A stretch of 64,000 bases of DNA. Origin: Sediminibacillus halophilus (lineage in GTDB: Bacteria > Bacillota > Bacilli > Bacillales > Amphibacillaceae). Made by a program: the position numbers and the translations under genes. Positions 1 through 9,064 of this stretch are shown in pieces. The stretch covers positions 434,001-498,000 of the forward strand of contig NZ_FNHF01000002.1 in the NCBI RefSeq assembly GCF_900103695.1. The letters run 5' to 3'. The notes beneath the pieces were generated by a model. That model saw nothing but the letters and a program-made list of their open reading frames with translations, searched no databases and was not told where the DNA came from. Numbering within the stretch: the first letter of the stretch is position 1; every line of letters starts with the position of its first letter.

Positions 1-971
1 TCATCCCAAATATGCCTTCCGTGATCAGGTCTGACGTACCCCGTATATTCTGTTTCATGATACGCTTTGACAATGTCATAAATATCGACGGATCCATCGG
101 AAGTACGATGGGAGGTTTCGATAAAGCTGCCATTGTCCATTGCCTTGACGTTACGAATATGGGCGAAATGGATGCGGCCGGCAAATTCCCGGACCATGTC
201 AGCGACATTGTTAGCTGGATTGGCACCGAGAGAACCGCTGCATAACGTAACTCCGTTTGCTGGACTATCCACCAGACCGAGAAGCCGCCTGATATTTTCC
301 TGACTGGTGATGATTCTCGGAAGCCCGAATACCGACCAGGGTGGATCATCCGGATGAATAGCCAGCTTGATATCGTGCTGTTCCGCTACTGGTATTACTT
401 TTTCTAAAAAGTATTGCAGGTTATCCCACAAGTCTGATTCTGTCATTCCACGATACTGGTCGAAAAGCTTGGTTAAATATTGAAGCCTTTCCGGTTCCCA
501 CCCCGGCATCGTATAGGCAGCATTATTGGAAATCGTCTCTACAAGCTCCAATGGATCCAAATTCCGGATTTTCTCGTTTTCAAAATACAATGCCGTCGAG
601 CCGTCTTCATGCTGGCGAAACAATTCGGTCCGTGTCCAATCAAAAACTGGCATAAAGTTATAGCATATAACCTTTACTCCTGCTGCGGCCAAATTCTCGA
701 TTGTTTGGATATAATGATCAATATACGTATCTCTTGATGGCAATCCCAGTTTTATATCTTCATGGACATTCACGCTTTCCACTACATCTATATGAAAACC
801 ATGCTGTTCAGCCTGGTTTTTCACTTCCTGAATTCGATCCAGGGGCCATACCTCTCCTGCCGGCAGATCATGCAACGCCCATACAATGCCCTCAACCCCC
901 GGTATCTGTTTGATATGTTTTAACGATACACTGTCGTTTCCTTCGCCAAACCAGCGAAATACCATTTTCAT
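1..971 (-). CDS. uxuA: Mannonate dehydratase (cut by left edge)
   Basis: UxuA dehydrates D-mannonate to 2-keto-3-deoxygluconate in hexuronate breakdown (cytoplasm). The visible protein begins [20 protein letters not shown] and carries family stretches such as [27 protein letters not shown] and [10 protein letters not shown]. About 323 codons are present and the last residues lie beyond position 1, so the gene is nearly complete. The ATG at 971 is preceded by AAGGACG; a GTG two codons upstream is an alternative. It lies 19 bp downstream of uxaC on the same strand, the expected pathway partner. Confidence 0.93.
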   Translation of the reverse strand, partial: MKMVFRWFGEGNDSVSLKHIKQIPGVEGIVWALHDLPAGEVWPLDRIQEVKNQAEQHGFHIDVVESVNVHEDIKLGLPSRDTYIDHYIQTIENLAAAGVKVICYNFMPVFDWTRTELFRQHEDGSTALYFENEKIRNLDPLELVETISNNAAYTMPGWEPERLQYLTKLFDQYRGMTESDLWDNLQYFLEKVIPVAEQHDIKLAIHPDDPPWSVFGLPRIITSQENIRRLLGLVDSPANGVTLCSGSLGANPANNVADMVREFAGRIHFAHIRNVKAMDNGSFIETSHRTSDGSVDIYDIVKAYHETEYTGYVRPDHGRHIWD

Positions 972-990
972 CTTCACACGTCCTTATCTA

Positions 991-2391
991 TCAATCTATG
1001 TCTAAATAATCACAAACATTGTTGTAGGAAATATCCTGAACCACCTTGCCCATCCATTCGATGTCTTCCGGTAACTCGCCGTTCTCCACCCATTTTCCGA
1101 TCAAATTTGTCAGTATCCTTCTGAAATATTCATGTCTCGTATAGGAAAGCAGGCTGCGGGAATCTGTCAGCATTCCGATAAATCGGGAGAAAACCCCGAC
1201 ATTAGCAAGTGTTTTCATTTGATTTTCCATTCCTTCTATATGGTCATTGAACCACCAGGCAGTGCCGAATTGTACTTTGCCGGGTACATCTCCATGGAAA
1301 TTCCCTGCCATCGAGGCAATCATATAATTATCGCGCGGATTCAAATTATATAAGATGGTTTTCGGCAAACTTTCGGTTTTATCCAGTTCATTCAAAAAGT
1401 TCGATAGGTCGGAAGCATACGTGAAATCAGCAATCGAATCAAATCCCGTATTCGGTCCGATCTCGCCTTCCATCCTTTGGTTGTTGTTACGCAGTCCGCC
1501 GATGTGAAGCTGCATCGCCCAGCCCTTTTCAGCATACATTCTTCCCAACTGGATGAGTACCGCTGTCCGAAACTGGACGGTTTCCTTTTCATCGATTTGC
1601 TCGTTATTAAGCGCTCTTTTGAAAATTTGACCGCTTTTTTCCTCTGTTACCTCGAGAAAGAAAGGAGAATCCAATCCATGATCAGACAGCCTGCAGCCTG
1701 CCTCATGAAAGTAATCGACCCTTTTTCGCAACGCTTTCAGGAAGTCCTGGTAACGGGCGATCGAGACACCGGAGGATGCCTCCAATTGATTCACCCACTT
1801 CTTGAACCCGGAGTTTTCAATTTTCAGGGCCCCATCCGGCCGGAATGTCGGCAGTACCTTACAATCAATCGTTGTGTCCTCTCTTATTTGCTTATGGTAA
1901 GCCAACGAATCAACAGGATCATCGGTCGTACACAGTCCTTTTACATTAAAAGAAGAGATGATTCCTCTCGCACTGAACGAATCCGATTGTATTTTCCGAT
2001 TGCATGCCTCCCAAATACGGTCAGCTGTTTGTGGAGATAAAGGCTCTGTTACGCCGAAACACCGTTTTAATTCAAGATGGGTCCAGTGATACAACGGGTT
2101 TCCGATCAAATGGGGGACGGTTTCCGCCCATTTATCGAATTTTTCACGGTCCGATGCCGCACCTGTTACATGTGTCTCTGGTACACCATTGGCTCGCAAG
2201 ACACGCCATTTATAATGATCGCCTCCGAGCCACAGCTCTGTAATAGAGGAAAAACGTTTGTCCTCAGCAATTTCCTGTGCTGTAAGATGGCAATGATAAT
2301 CAAAAATGGGCATCGATTTTGCATAGTCATGGTATAGCTGTTTTGCCGTTTCGGTTTCCAACAGGAAATCTTCATCCATAAATGGTTTCAC
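991..2391 (-). CDS. uxaC: Glucuronate isomerase
   Basis: UxaC interconverts D-glucuronate and D-fructuronate (or galacturonate and tagaturonate), the first step of hexuronate use. The protein is 466 aa, the family's normal size, in the amidohydrolase superfamily; the N-terminal metal-binding HCH is visible in PIFDYHCHLTAQEI, and the C-terminal region has GTAWWFNDHIEGMENQM and LTDSRSLLSYTRHEYFRR. The start is GTG with GGGGGAT just upstream. It sits between a Gfo/Idh oxidoreductase and uxuA. The linking enzyme, fructuronate reductase (uxuB), is not in the window. Confidence 0.95.
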   Translation of the reverse strand: MKPFMDEDFLLETETAKQLYHDYAKSMPIFDYHCHLTAQEIAEDKRFSSITELWLGGDHYKWRVLRANGVPETHVTGAASDREKFDKWAETVPHLIGNPLYHWTHLELKRCFGVTEPLSPQTADRIWEACNRKIQSDSFSARGIISSFNVKGLCTTDDPVDSLAYHKQIREDTTIDCKVLPTFRPDGALKIENSGFKKWVNQLEASSGVSIARYQDFLKALRKRVDYFHEAGCRLSDHGLDSPFFLEVTEEKSGQIFKRALNNEQIDEKETVQFRTAVLIQLGRMYAEKGWAMQLHIGGLRNNNQRMEGEIGPNTGFDSIADFTYASDLSNFLNELDKTESLPKTILYNLNPRDNYMIASMAGNFHGDVPGKVQFGTAWWFNDHIEGMENQMKTLANVGVFSRFIGMLTDSRSLLSYTRHEYFRRILTNLIGKWVENGELPEDIEWMGKVVQDISYNNVCDYLDID

Positions 2392-2418
2392 TTTATCCCC
2401 CTTTTCTTGTTCAATGGT

Positions 2419-3522
2419 TTATTTACCAGCTGCTTGCTTTGCAGCATCTGTATGGATATGCATAGCCTTTTTCTGAGCCTCAATACATAACTCAGCAGCT
2501 TTGAAAGCATGCTCCTGGGTCATCGCCTTTTCCGTCCCATTGAGACAATCGAGGATGAATGCTCCGAAAAAAGGAAATCCCACTTTGCCGTTCAATTCGA
2601 AATGTTTTTCTTCTCCCTGGTTGACTAAGTACAAATGATCCGAGGTAGCGTCTCTAGCGATGTCGATATATTTCCGAATTTCGATGTACCCCTCTGTCCC
2701 GAGAATAAATACCCGGCCATCTCCCCATGTGCCTAGGCCATCCGGGGTCAGCCAATCCACTCGAAAGTAAAAGGTGGCACCATTGTCAGCCACGAGAGTC
2801 GCATCGCCAAAATCCTGGAATTTTGGATGTTCTGGGAAAGAATAGTTAGCAACTTTGCTATGCAGCACTTTTGCATCTTCCGCTCCCGCAAAATGAAGAA
2901 ATTGTTCAATCTGATGGCTCCCGATATCACATAAAATACCGCCGAACCGCTCCGGATCGAAGAACCAATCAGGCCTGCTGTCTGGATTGGCACGGTGCGG
3001 ACCCGTACCGATCACCTGAACAACTTTCCCAATAGCTCCTTGTTCAATTAAATGTCCGGCATAAACGGCACTTTCGACATGGAGACGCTCGCTATAATAA
3101 ATGCCCCATCTTAATCCTGTTTCAGCCGTTTTCCTGCGAGCGGCCTTTACCTGTTCCAGAGTCGTGAAGGCAGGCTTATCGGTGAAATAATGCTTGCCGT
3201 GATCCAGCACTTCCAGCCCCAAAGGACCGCGATCTGCTGGAATATTGGCACTTGCCACTAACTGGATTTCCGGATTATCGAGTACAGCTTGTTTGGATGA
3301 AGCAGCTTTTACACCTGGGAACTTTTGTTGAAAAGCGGTCACTTTTTCCGGGTCTGGATCATAAACAGCAACCAACTCGGCCCCCGCTTCAATCAATCCG
3401 TTACACATGCCGTAAATATGACCATGATCCAAACCAACTGCGGCAAACGTAAAATCTCCCCGATTGACCACATGGTCGGACTTCCCTATAGGGGCATAAT
3501 TCATTCCGTCCTGCTTATTCAT
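2419..3522 (-). CDS. Gfo/Idh/MocA family oxidoreductase
   Basis: NAD(P)-dependent sugar or cyclitol oxidoreductase of 367 aa. The N-terminal Rossmann part reads FAAVGLDHGHIYG, and the mid-protein TDKPAF occupies the place of the usual EKP motif; the C-terminal part is the alpha/beta domain typical of the family. ATG at 3522 follows AAGGAGGAGAGGGAG. It is 27 bp upstream of uxaC and 42 bp downstream of a second, distinct Gfo/Idh gene, all in one direction, so it probably belongs to the hexuronate operon. The substrate cannot be read from sequence; possible roles are oxidising a uronic-acid-containing glycoside or replacing a missing reductase. Confidence 0.85.
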   Translation of the reverse strand: MNKQDGMNYAPIGKSDHVVNRGDFTFAAVGLDHGHIYGMCNGLIEAGAELVAVYDPDPEKVTAFQQKFPGVKAASSKQAVLDNPEIQLVASANIPADRGPLGLEVLDHGKHYFTDKPAFTTLEQVKAARRKTAETGLRWGIYYSERLHVESAVYAGHLIEQGAIGKVVQVIGTGPHRANPDSRPDWFFDPERFGGILCDIGSHQIEQFLHFAGAEDAKVLHSKVANYSFPEHPKFQDFGDATLVADNGATFYFRVDWLTPDGLGTWGDGRVFILGTEGYIEIRKYIDIARDATSDHLYLVNQGEEKHFELNGKVGFPFFGAFILDCLNGTEKAMTQEHAFKAAELCIEAQKKAMHIHTDAAKQAAGK

Positions 3523-3564
3523 ATCTCCCTCTCCTCCTTTTCCGTTTAGCCAGTGATTTTGAAT

Positions 3565-4704
3565 TCATGTTGTAATGGTATTATCATCAAACCCCTGAAC
3601 AGATGTCGTTTTCTCGTAAAAACGTGGAGCATGCTGTATGATCCCCTCTCTAGTGTAAAAGGGGTCTTCTTTTGTCAAAGGAAGCGGAACCGTTTTCTGT
3701 AAAGCAGCAGATTGATAGATTGCCATAATCAATTCGAGGGTCTGCCGCCCCTGTTTGCCATCAACCAATACTTGTCTTCCCTCTTCGATACTGGTCAGCA
3801 CGTCATGAATTTGACCAGAATGCCCTTCGAATTCTAAGTCGGGAAGCAGGTTATATGCCGATTGAATTTTCTCTTCCAGTTCTAAATCCTGAAGGGGAAA
3901 GCCATTTTCTTTTGATTGAGAGGCAGCTACTTTCCAGGGAAAAGAAATCCGGGCGTTTTTACCCTGGAAAGTCAATTGCTGCTCCTCCCCGTGATGAACA
4001 ACGGAACTTGTGATTTGGGCCAGGGTACCGTTTTGGTAACGACCGATTGCTATCGATAAGTCTTCCACTTCAGCATTGTCATGAGCCGTATTGCTGGAAA
4101 CAGCTGTAATCTCGGCAGGGAGCCCATTCATCCATTGGAATATATCAATATGGTGTACCGCATGATTCAGTGTACAGCCGCCACCTTCTTTTTCCCATGT
4201 CCCTCTCCACCATAAGTCATAATAGCTGTGACCCCGCCACCAAAAGGAATCGACCTGGGTATGTAACACCTGACCGATTAAGTTTTTATCAAGGATCGCT
4301 TTCATTTTCATCATGGCGGTACGAAAACGGTTTTGGGCAACAACTGACAGAATTTTCCCGCTGGTTTCTGCCGCTTTATTCATCTCGTCACATTCTTCCA
4401 GGGAGGAAGCCATCGGTTTCTCCACTAACACATGCTTTCCTTGCTTTAAAAAATCGATCGATATGGAAGCGTGTGTATAAGGGGGTGTACAGACAGAAAC
4501 AAGGTCAAGTTCCGACAGCTTGGATAATTCCTGATAGTCGGAATAAACCTCGGCGGATAAACCAAATGCTTTCACTGTTTTTTGTGCCTTTTCAATATCC
4601 GGATCACAAACGGCTATGATTTTACATCTTTCCGGAAACTGCAAGTACCCTTTGATATGAGAAGGCGCAATCGCGCCTGTCCCGATAATCGCAACGTGAA
4701 TCAT
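3565..4704 (-). CDS. Gfo/Idh/MocA family oxidoreductase (first gene of uxu operon)
   Basis: A 379 aa dehydrogenase-like protein with the dinucleotide-binding start IHVAIIGTGAIAPSHIKGY, the conserved LVEKPMA and the C-terminal domain carrying NHAVHHIDIFQWM. It is clearly a paralogue rather than a copy of its downstream neighbour. ATG at 4704 has AAGGAAGGGG upstream. It is the promoter-proximal gene of the uxuA-uxaC operon; a perfect cre box and an ACTAGT-centred candidate GntR operator lie upstream. The substrate is unknown. Confidence 0.85.
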   Translation of the reverse strand: MIHVAIIGTGAIAPSHIKGYLQFPERCKIIAVCDPDIEKAQKTVKAFGLSAEVYSDYQELSKLSELDLVSVCTPPYTHASISIDFLKQGKHVLVEKPMASSLEECDEMNKAAETSGKILSVVAQNRFRTAMMKMKAILDKNLIGQVLHTQVDSFWWRGHSYYDLWWRGTWEKEGGGCTLNHAVHHIDIFQWMNGLPAEITAVSSNTAHDNAEVEDLSIAIGRYQNGTLAQITSSVVHHGEEQQLTFQGKNARISFPWKVAASQSKENGFPLQDLELEEKIQSAYNLLPDLEFEGHSGQIHDVLTSIEEGRQVLVDGKQGRQTLELIMAIYQSAALQKTVPLPLTKEDPFYTREGIIQHAPRFYEKTTSVQGFDDNTITT

Positions 4705-4774
4705 GACAAACCCCTTCCTTTTCCATTTTATTCACCAACAGGCATACTATTAATATGCAGTTCAGAAAAGCTCT

Positions 4775-4780
4775 ACTAGT
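4775..4780. promoter_or_regulatory. Candidate GntR operator core upstream of uxu operon
   Basis: CTCTACTAGTTTAG lies upstream of the first Gfo/Idh gene. Its ACTAGT core matches the palindrome at 5627-5636 in front of the neighbouring GntR regulator. The shared core suggests one protein binds both, but this is inference from two sites only. Confidence 0.35.
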
Positions 4781-4846
4781 TTAGTTGGGTGAGAGGGTGA
4801 ATCGGCCTCGTTCACTTTCTAAAAATCCTTGTTAACAGCGAGACGA

Positions 4847-4860
4847 TGAGACCGCTTTCA
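4847..4860. promoter_or_regulatory. cre box (CcpA) upstream of uxu operon
   Basis: TGAGACCGCTTTCA matches the consensus TGWNANCGNTNWCA at every defined position on both strands. It lies 143 bp upstream of the first Gfo/Idh start, so glucose repression through CcpA of the hexuronate operon is likely. Confidence 0.7.
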
Positions 4861-4914
4861 ATTACTAAAAAAAGAAACAGCCACCCTCTATTCCGCTTTT
4901 TCAGATTGAAAACT

Positions 4915-5604
4915 TTATTTAAAATAGCTTGGATAGCGTTCTTTTAACTCTTCTTTCTCAAAGTTGACTAAATGCAAATGCTTTCTCATTGCTTCCTCCG
5001 CTAAATCCGCCTGTTGCTTGGAAATGTAACCAAAGATATCTTTATGTTGGGAAACAAGTACATTCCAATCCGGATTGGAAGCTAGTCTCAACATACGCAG
5101 CCGGTCAAAATGAGTGTTCATTTTTCTTATCATTTCCCATGACCTTAGTTTGCCGTTCCCTTCAAACAACAAGCGATGGAATGCTTCATCTAGCTCGAAT
5201 AGTCTGTGATGTGTTCCTTTTTCCAGGCAAAGGTCCTGCATCGTTAAATTGGTTTCTAACTGAAATAATTGATCTTCACCAAATTTGCTGCAGGCCTCTT
5301 TCACGATAGCTCTTTCGATATTTTCCCTAACAAAACGTCCTTCTTCCACCAGGCTTAAATCGATTTGCGAGACACGTGTCCCACTTTGCGGATAAACACC
5401 GAGCAGTTCTTCCTGTGCAAGCTTCATGAATGCCTCACGGACAGGAGTCCGGCTTACCTCCAGTTTTTCAGCTACTTCCTTTTCCGAAATCTTTGTACCC
5501 GGCTCTAATTCCCAGTTGATTATTTGCTGCTTTACTGTTTCATAGACAAAGTCTCTCGTTGAACCGTTGACACGTTTGGTTGTAGAAATTGTGTCCACCT
5601 CCAT
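4915..5604 (-). CDS. GntR-family (FadR subfamily) transcriptional regulator
   Basis: A 229 aa repressor-type regulator. Residues about 15-80 form the winged helix with EKEVAEKLEVSRTPVREAFMKL, followed by an all-helical FCD ligand domain (ELDEAFHRLLFEGNG, RMRKH-like C-terminus). It is transcribed in the same direction as, and lies upstream of, the hexuronate genes, so it is the likely hexuronate-responsive regulator (UxuR/ExuR role). The ATG at 5604 lacks a clear ribosome site, whereas GGAGGTG occurs just inside the reading frame, so the true start may lie slightly downstream. Confidence 0.85.
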   Translation of the reverse strand: MEVDTISTTKRVNGSTRDFVYETVKQQIINWELEPGTKISEKEVAEKLEVSRTPVREAFMKLAQEELLGVYPQSGTRVSQIDLSLVEEGRFVRENIERAIVKEACSKFGEDQLFQLETNLTMQDLCLEKGTHHRLFELDEAFHRLLFEGNGKLRSWEMIRKMNTHFDRLRMLRLASNPDWNVLVSQHKDIFGYISKQQADLAEEAMRKHLHLVNFEKEELKERYPSYFK

Positions 5605-5626
5605 TAGTTAGAAAAACGAATCCATA

Positions 5627-5636
5627 ATACTAGTAT
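5627..5636. promoter_or_regulatory. Palindromic operator candidate before GntR gene
   Basis: ATACTAGTAT is a perfect 10-bp palindrome 23 bp upstream of the GntR-family gene start, within CCATAATACTAGTATGG. Position and similarity to 4775-4780 suggest autoregulation. Confidence 0.45.
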
Positions 5637-5846
5637 GGTAGTTAGATTAATTATATAGAGAATCAACGATTTTTTCAACTTTTTAATGCAATATTTTTCT
5701 CTCTTAGCTCGTTTTGATTGTATGAAGCCATTAATCAGCTTTTTATCCGTTAATGCCCCTCATTTCCAGCTTCCTAACCCGATGTGTTACTCAAGCTCCT
5801 TCCTGCCTTCATTGTTTTTTCAGTCCAATTGCAGATTATTGTAAAT

Positions 5847-5899
5847 AAAAAACCGGGCGAGTTCGAATGTATGAGATTTCGAATCATCGCTCGGTTTTT
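5847..5899 (-). terminator. Terminator of the gluconate/galactonate operon; dispersed-repeat form
   Basis: Long hairpin with arms around ACCGGGCGAGTTCGAA and TTCGAATCATCGCTCGGT, flanked by A and T runs, so it can act on either strand; it follows dgoD on the minus strand. A closely similar element occurs at 30364-30415. The rest of the 5605-5965 gap holds only the regulator's promoter region and palindrome. Confidence 0.75.
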
Positions 5900-5965
5900 G
5901 CATTAGTCAATATATTTTTGTATCGGCTTGGAGACACTTGACAAGCTTATCATTATAAAGCTGTC

Positions 5966-7114
5966 CTACCATTCGGCGAGGCTTCCGTCCTGATGTCGCC
6001 AGACTGGGTTACGCCAATTGTGGCTGTCTTTGGCACGTTCTCGCACATAATCTTCATCGACTTCTATGCCGAGACCGGGACCGTCCGGAATGGCAACATA
6101 GCCATCCTTATAGGCAAACACACTGCGGTCCTTGATATAATCCAGAATATCATTTTCTTTATTGTAATGAATACCAAGACTTTGTTCCTGGATGAAAGCA
6201 TTATGCGAACTGGCGTCGACCTGCAGACACGCTGCCAGAGCGATCGGTCCCAGCGGGCAGTGTGGGGCAAGGGCCACATCGTACGCTTCTGCCATCGATG
6301 CTATCTTTTTGCATTCCGTTATGCCGCCTGCATGGGATAAATCCGGCTGAATTATATCGACATAACCCTCGGCCAGCAGATTTTTAAAATCCCAGCGAGA
6401 AAACATCCGCTCACCTGTAGCAATCGGAATATGGGTATGACGGGCAATTTCCTTGAAAGCTTCCTCATTTTCCGAAAGCACGGGCTCTTCAATAAACATC
6501 GGTCGATAGGCTTCCAATTCCTTTGCCAGAATTTTCGCCATTGGTTTATGGACCCTGCCGTGAAAGTCGATGCCGATGCCGACTCCATTTCCGACTGCAT
6601 CTCTTACAGCGGCCACCCGCTCTACCGCCTGGTCGATTTTTTCATAAGAATCAATATACTGCAACTCTTCGGTACCATTCATTTTCACTGCAGTGAATCC
6701 TGTATCGACTGCCTGCTTGGCAGCTGTTCCGACATCGGATGGCCGGTCGCCGCCGATCCATGAATATACTTTGATGGTATCCCGGCAGCGGCCGCCCATC
6801 AGCTGATGAATCGGGGCGTTATAAAATTTCCCTTTTATATCCCATAATGCCTGGTCGATACCTGCAATGGCGCTCATTAAAATGGGGCCGCCTCGATAAA
6901 AACCTGCCCGGTACATCACGTTCCAATGATCCTCGATTTGCAGTGGGTCTTTACCGATTAAGTATTCCATCAATTCCTCTACAGCCGCTTTCACGGAATG
7001 CGCTCTACCTTCGATGACAGGCTCTCCCCATCCGACAATCCCTTCGTCGGTGCTGATCTTCAAAAACAGCCAGCGTGGCGGTACTTGAAACAGCTCATAT
7101 TCGGTTATCTTCAT
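5966..7114 (-). CDS. dgoD: D-galactonate dehydratase
   Basis: Enolase-superfamily enzyme converting D-galactonate to 2-keto-3-deoxygalactonate. The 382 aa protein matches DgoD end to end: [20 protein letters not shown] at the start, [11 protein letters not shown], acid/base and metal ligands around [19 protein letters not shown] and [10 protein letters not shown], and the C-terminus [18 protein letters not shown] place the start at 7114, preceded by GGAGG, rather than at an in-frame ATG 21 bp upstream. It is the last gene of the operon that begins with gntK and directly follows a broken dgoK. Confidence 0.93.
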   Translation of the reverse strand: MKITEYELFQVPPRWLFLKISTDEGIVGWGEPVIEGRAHSVKAAVEELMEYLIGKDPLQIEDHWNVMYRAGFYRGGPILMSAIAGIDQALWDIKGKFYNAPIHQLMGGRCRDTIKVYSWIGGDRPSDVGTAAKQAVDTGFTAVKMNGTEELQYIDSYEKIDQAVERVAAVRDAVGNGVGIGIDFHGRVHKPMAKILAKELEAYRPMFIEEPVLSENEEAFKEIARHTHIPIATGERMFSRWDFKNLLAEGYVDIIQPDLSHAGGITECKKIASMAEAYDVALAPHCPLGPIALAACLQVDASSHNAFIQEQSLGIHYNKENDILDYIKDRSVFAYKDGYVAIPDGPGLGIEVDEDYVRERAKDSHNWRNPVWRHQDGSLAEW

Positions 7115-7136
7115 AATGATTCCTCCTCTATTCATT

Positions 7137-7450
7137 TCACTCTGGAAATTTTACAGAAGCGATTTCCCAGGCACCCAGGACAGGAGAACAGTCTACCTGC
7201 TCGTCGGTTGCTTCGATCACTTGCCATTCGGAAAAATGCGTGATTAACAGCTGATAGAATGCCTTGCGAAGCGGATCAGATCCACCGACAATGACCCAGG
7301 TATATCCTTCAAGGACTGGTTGGTCCCTGCCACTGCAGCGTTTTTTCCCCCTGCAGCAAGTTTGCGCATGTCTTTCATTTTTCCATTTCTATTGTCCAGG
7401 AGCCTGATACGGGAGTTGCTTGTGCCTGTATCAATAAAAATACTATGCAA
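7137..7450 (-). pseudogene. dgoK: 2-keto-3-deoxygalactonate kinase remnant
   Basis: The N-terminal part MHSIFIDTGTSNSRIRLLDN is a typical DgoK phosphate-binding start, with a good ribosome site (GGGGAGGGGAAC). After about 45 codons the frame is lost. A different frame then encodes a plausible DgoK C-terminus, including EGYTWVIVGGSDPLRKAFYQ and a terminal [13 protein letters not shown], stopping at 7137-7139. The whole remnant is about 105 codons, against roughly 290-330 aa for intact enzymes, so a large internal deletion and a frameshift have occurred. No other KDG/KDGal kinase is visible in the window. Confidence 0.8.
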
Positions 7451-7468
7451 AGTTCCCCTCCCCGCTTT

Positions 7469-8113
7469 CTATTTCGAAGACTGAAACGCTTTATCTCTAG
7501 CCTCTACCAATTTTTTAGCTGCTGTTTCGATCTCATCATAGCGTTTTTCCCTAACGAGCTGCGAGTTGACCAGCGAACCGCCAATACCAACGGCATCCCA
7601 GCCAGCCTGGAAAAACTCCCCGGCATTTTCTGCTGAGACGCCTCCTACTGCCATCAACTCTGTCTGTGGAAGCGGTCCTTTCATGTCTTTAGCAAAAGCC
7701 GGTCCTAGTGAACGAACAGGAAAAACCTTGACCATCCTGGCACCAGCTTCATGAGCAGTAAGAGCCTCCGTCGGTGTCATCACCCCGGGAATGACCGGTA
7801 CCCCGTAACGGTTTCCCATTTTAATCGTCTCCGTATTCAAGGTGGGAGCCAGCAAGAACTGGGCGCCGGCACGGATTGCAGCATTCGCTGCTGCAGCGTC
7901 CAGTACAGTGCCTGCTCCTGCAAGTATCGCTTCCGGCATTTGGTTTATGGTGCGAATTGCTTCCAGAGCGCCCGGGGTGTTCATGGTGACTTCGATGATA
8001 TTAATCCCACCGCTATAGAGGCTTCTTGCTACTTCCTCTACTTGATCTGCTTGGTCCAACCGGATAATCGAGACGATTTTTTCCTGTTTTACCATATCCA
8101 AAGCGTTACGCAT
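7469..8113 (-). CDS. KDPG/KDPGal aldolase (2-dehydro-3-deoxy-phospho-aldonate aldolase)
   Basis: Class I aldolase of 214 aa that splits 2-keto-3-deoxy-6-phosphogluconate or -galactonate into pyruvate and glyceraldehyde 3-phosphate. The catalytic glutamate lies in IIEVTMNTPGA and the Schiff-base lysine in ARMVKVFPV; the phosphate-binding GGVSAENAGEF and GIGGSLV follow. The start ATG has GAGGAGGAAGG upstream. Sitting between gntZ and dgoK/dgoD it fits the DgoA role, but Eda activity on KDPG is equally possible from sequence. Confidence 0.9.
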   Translation of the reverse strand: MRNALDMVKQEKIVSIIRLDQADQVEEVARSLYSGGINIIEVTMNTPGALEAIRTINQMPEAILAGAGTVLDAAAANAAIRAGAQFLLAPTLNTETIKMGNRYGVPVIPGVMTPTEALTAHEAGARMVKVFPVRSLGPAFAKDMKGPLPQTELMAVGGVSAENAGEFFQAGWDAVGIGGSLVNSQLVREKRYDEIETAAKKLVEARDKAFQSSK

Positions 8114-8137
8114 GTACCTTCCTCCTCGTCGACAATC

Positions 8138-9037
8138 TTATTTCTTTTTTTCGACCGAATGGCCGCCGAATTCATGTCGCAATGCCGAAACAACTTTTCC
8201 AGTGAATGTATCTGTTTCCTGTGAGCGGTAACGCATCATAAGGGAAAGGGCGATAACCGGTGCAGCCGTTTCGAAATCCAGGGCCGATTCCACTGTCCAT
8301 TTACCCTCTCCGGAGGAATTCATGACACCACGGATATCATCAAGTCTTGCATCCTTGGCAAACGCACCTTCCATCAGTTCCATCAGCCAGCTTCTGATGA
8401 CAGAACCATTGTTCCACACCTTTGCAACTGCCTGGTAGTCATATTCAAAAGGACTTTTTTCCAGAATCTCGAACCCTTCTCCAATTGCAGCCATCATACC
8501 ATACTCAATTCCATTGTGGACCATCTTCAAAAAGTGGCCGCTGCCGCCTTTTCCTGCGTACAGATACCCATTCTCTACTGCAAGTTCTCTGAATAAAGGT
8601 TCTATCCGCTCAAATTTTTGCTGATCACCGCCGACCATGAAACAGGCTCCATTGCGCGCACCGGATACACCCCCGCTCGTACCGCAATCGAAAAAGTGAA
8701 TCCCTTGTTCCTTAAAGCTTTCATATTGAGCAAGTGTATCTTTGTAATGGGAGTTCCCTGCATCAATCACGATATCGTCACTAGATAACAAAGGTTTCAA
8801 GTCATTGAGTACGCCTTCCGTGATTTCGCCGGCAGGGACCATGACCCAAATAGTTCTCGGCGTTTCCAAATTGTCGATCAACCCAGCTAACGAATCCGCG
8901 CCTTTCCCACCTTCCTGGCGGAACTTATCTACTTGCTCCTCAGCAACATCATAAGCTGTTACTTCATGCCCTTTTTCGAGCATATGTGAACCAATCTCAT
9001 ATCCCATTTTTCCTAATCCGATCAATCCGATTTTCAT
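8138..9037 (-). CDS. 6-phosphogluconate dehydrogenase, short (GntZ/YqeC-like) form
   Basis: Oxidatively decarboxylates 6-phosphogluconate to ribulose 5-phosphate. The 299 aa length is that of the short, often NAD-dependent class rather than the ~470 aa Gnd class. Visible motifs are the nucleotide-binding GLIGLGKMGYEIG, substrate-binding DCGTSGGVSGARNGACFMVGG (shown in part) and catalytic HFLKMVHNGIEYGMM. AAGGAGGAAAC precedes the ATG. Placement directly after the gluconate permease and kinase mirrors gntZ of B. subtilis. Confidence 0.92.
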   Translation of the reverse strand: MKIGLIGLGKMGYEIGSHMLEKGHEVTAYDVAEEQVDKFRQEGGKGADSLAGLIDNLETPRTIWVMVPAGEITEGVLNDLKPLLSSDDIVIDAGNSHYKDTLAQYESFKEQGIHFFDCGTSGGVSGARNGACFMVGGDQQKFERIEPLFRELAVENGYLYAGKGGSGHFLKMVHNGIEYGMMAAIGEGFEILEKSPFEYDYQAVAKVWNNGSVIRSWLMELMEGAFAKDARLDDIRGVMNSSGEGKWTVESALDFETAAPVIALSLMMRYRSQETDTFTGKVVSALRHEFGGHSVEKKK

Positions 9038-9064
9038 GATGTTTCCTCCTTCATTCGATTCACC

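Noticed and set aside
1477-2040. Long plus-strand frame opposite uxaC
   Set aside because: Lies wholly antisense to a clear gene, no ribosome site or recognisable product.
4170-4619. 149-codon plus-strand frame opposite the second Gfo/Idh gene
   Set aside because: Shadow frame with no support.
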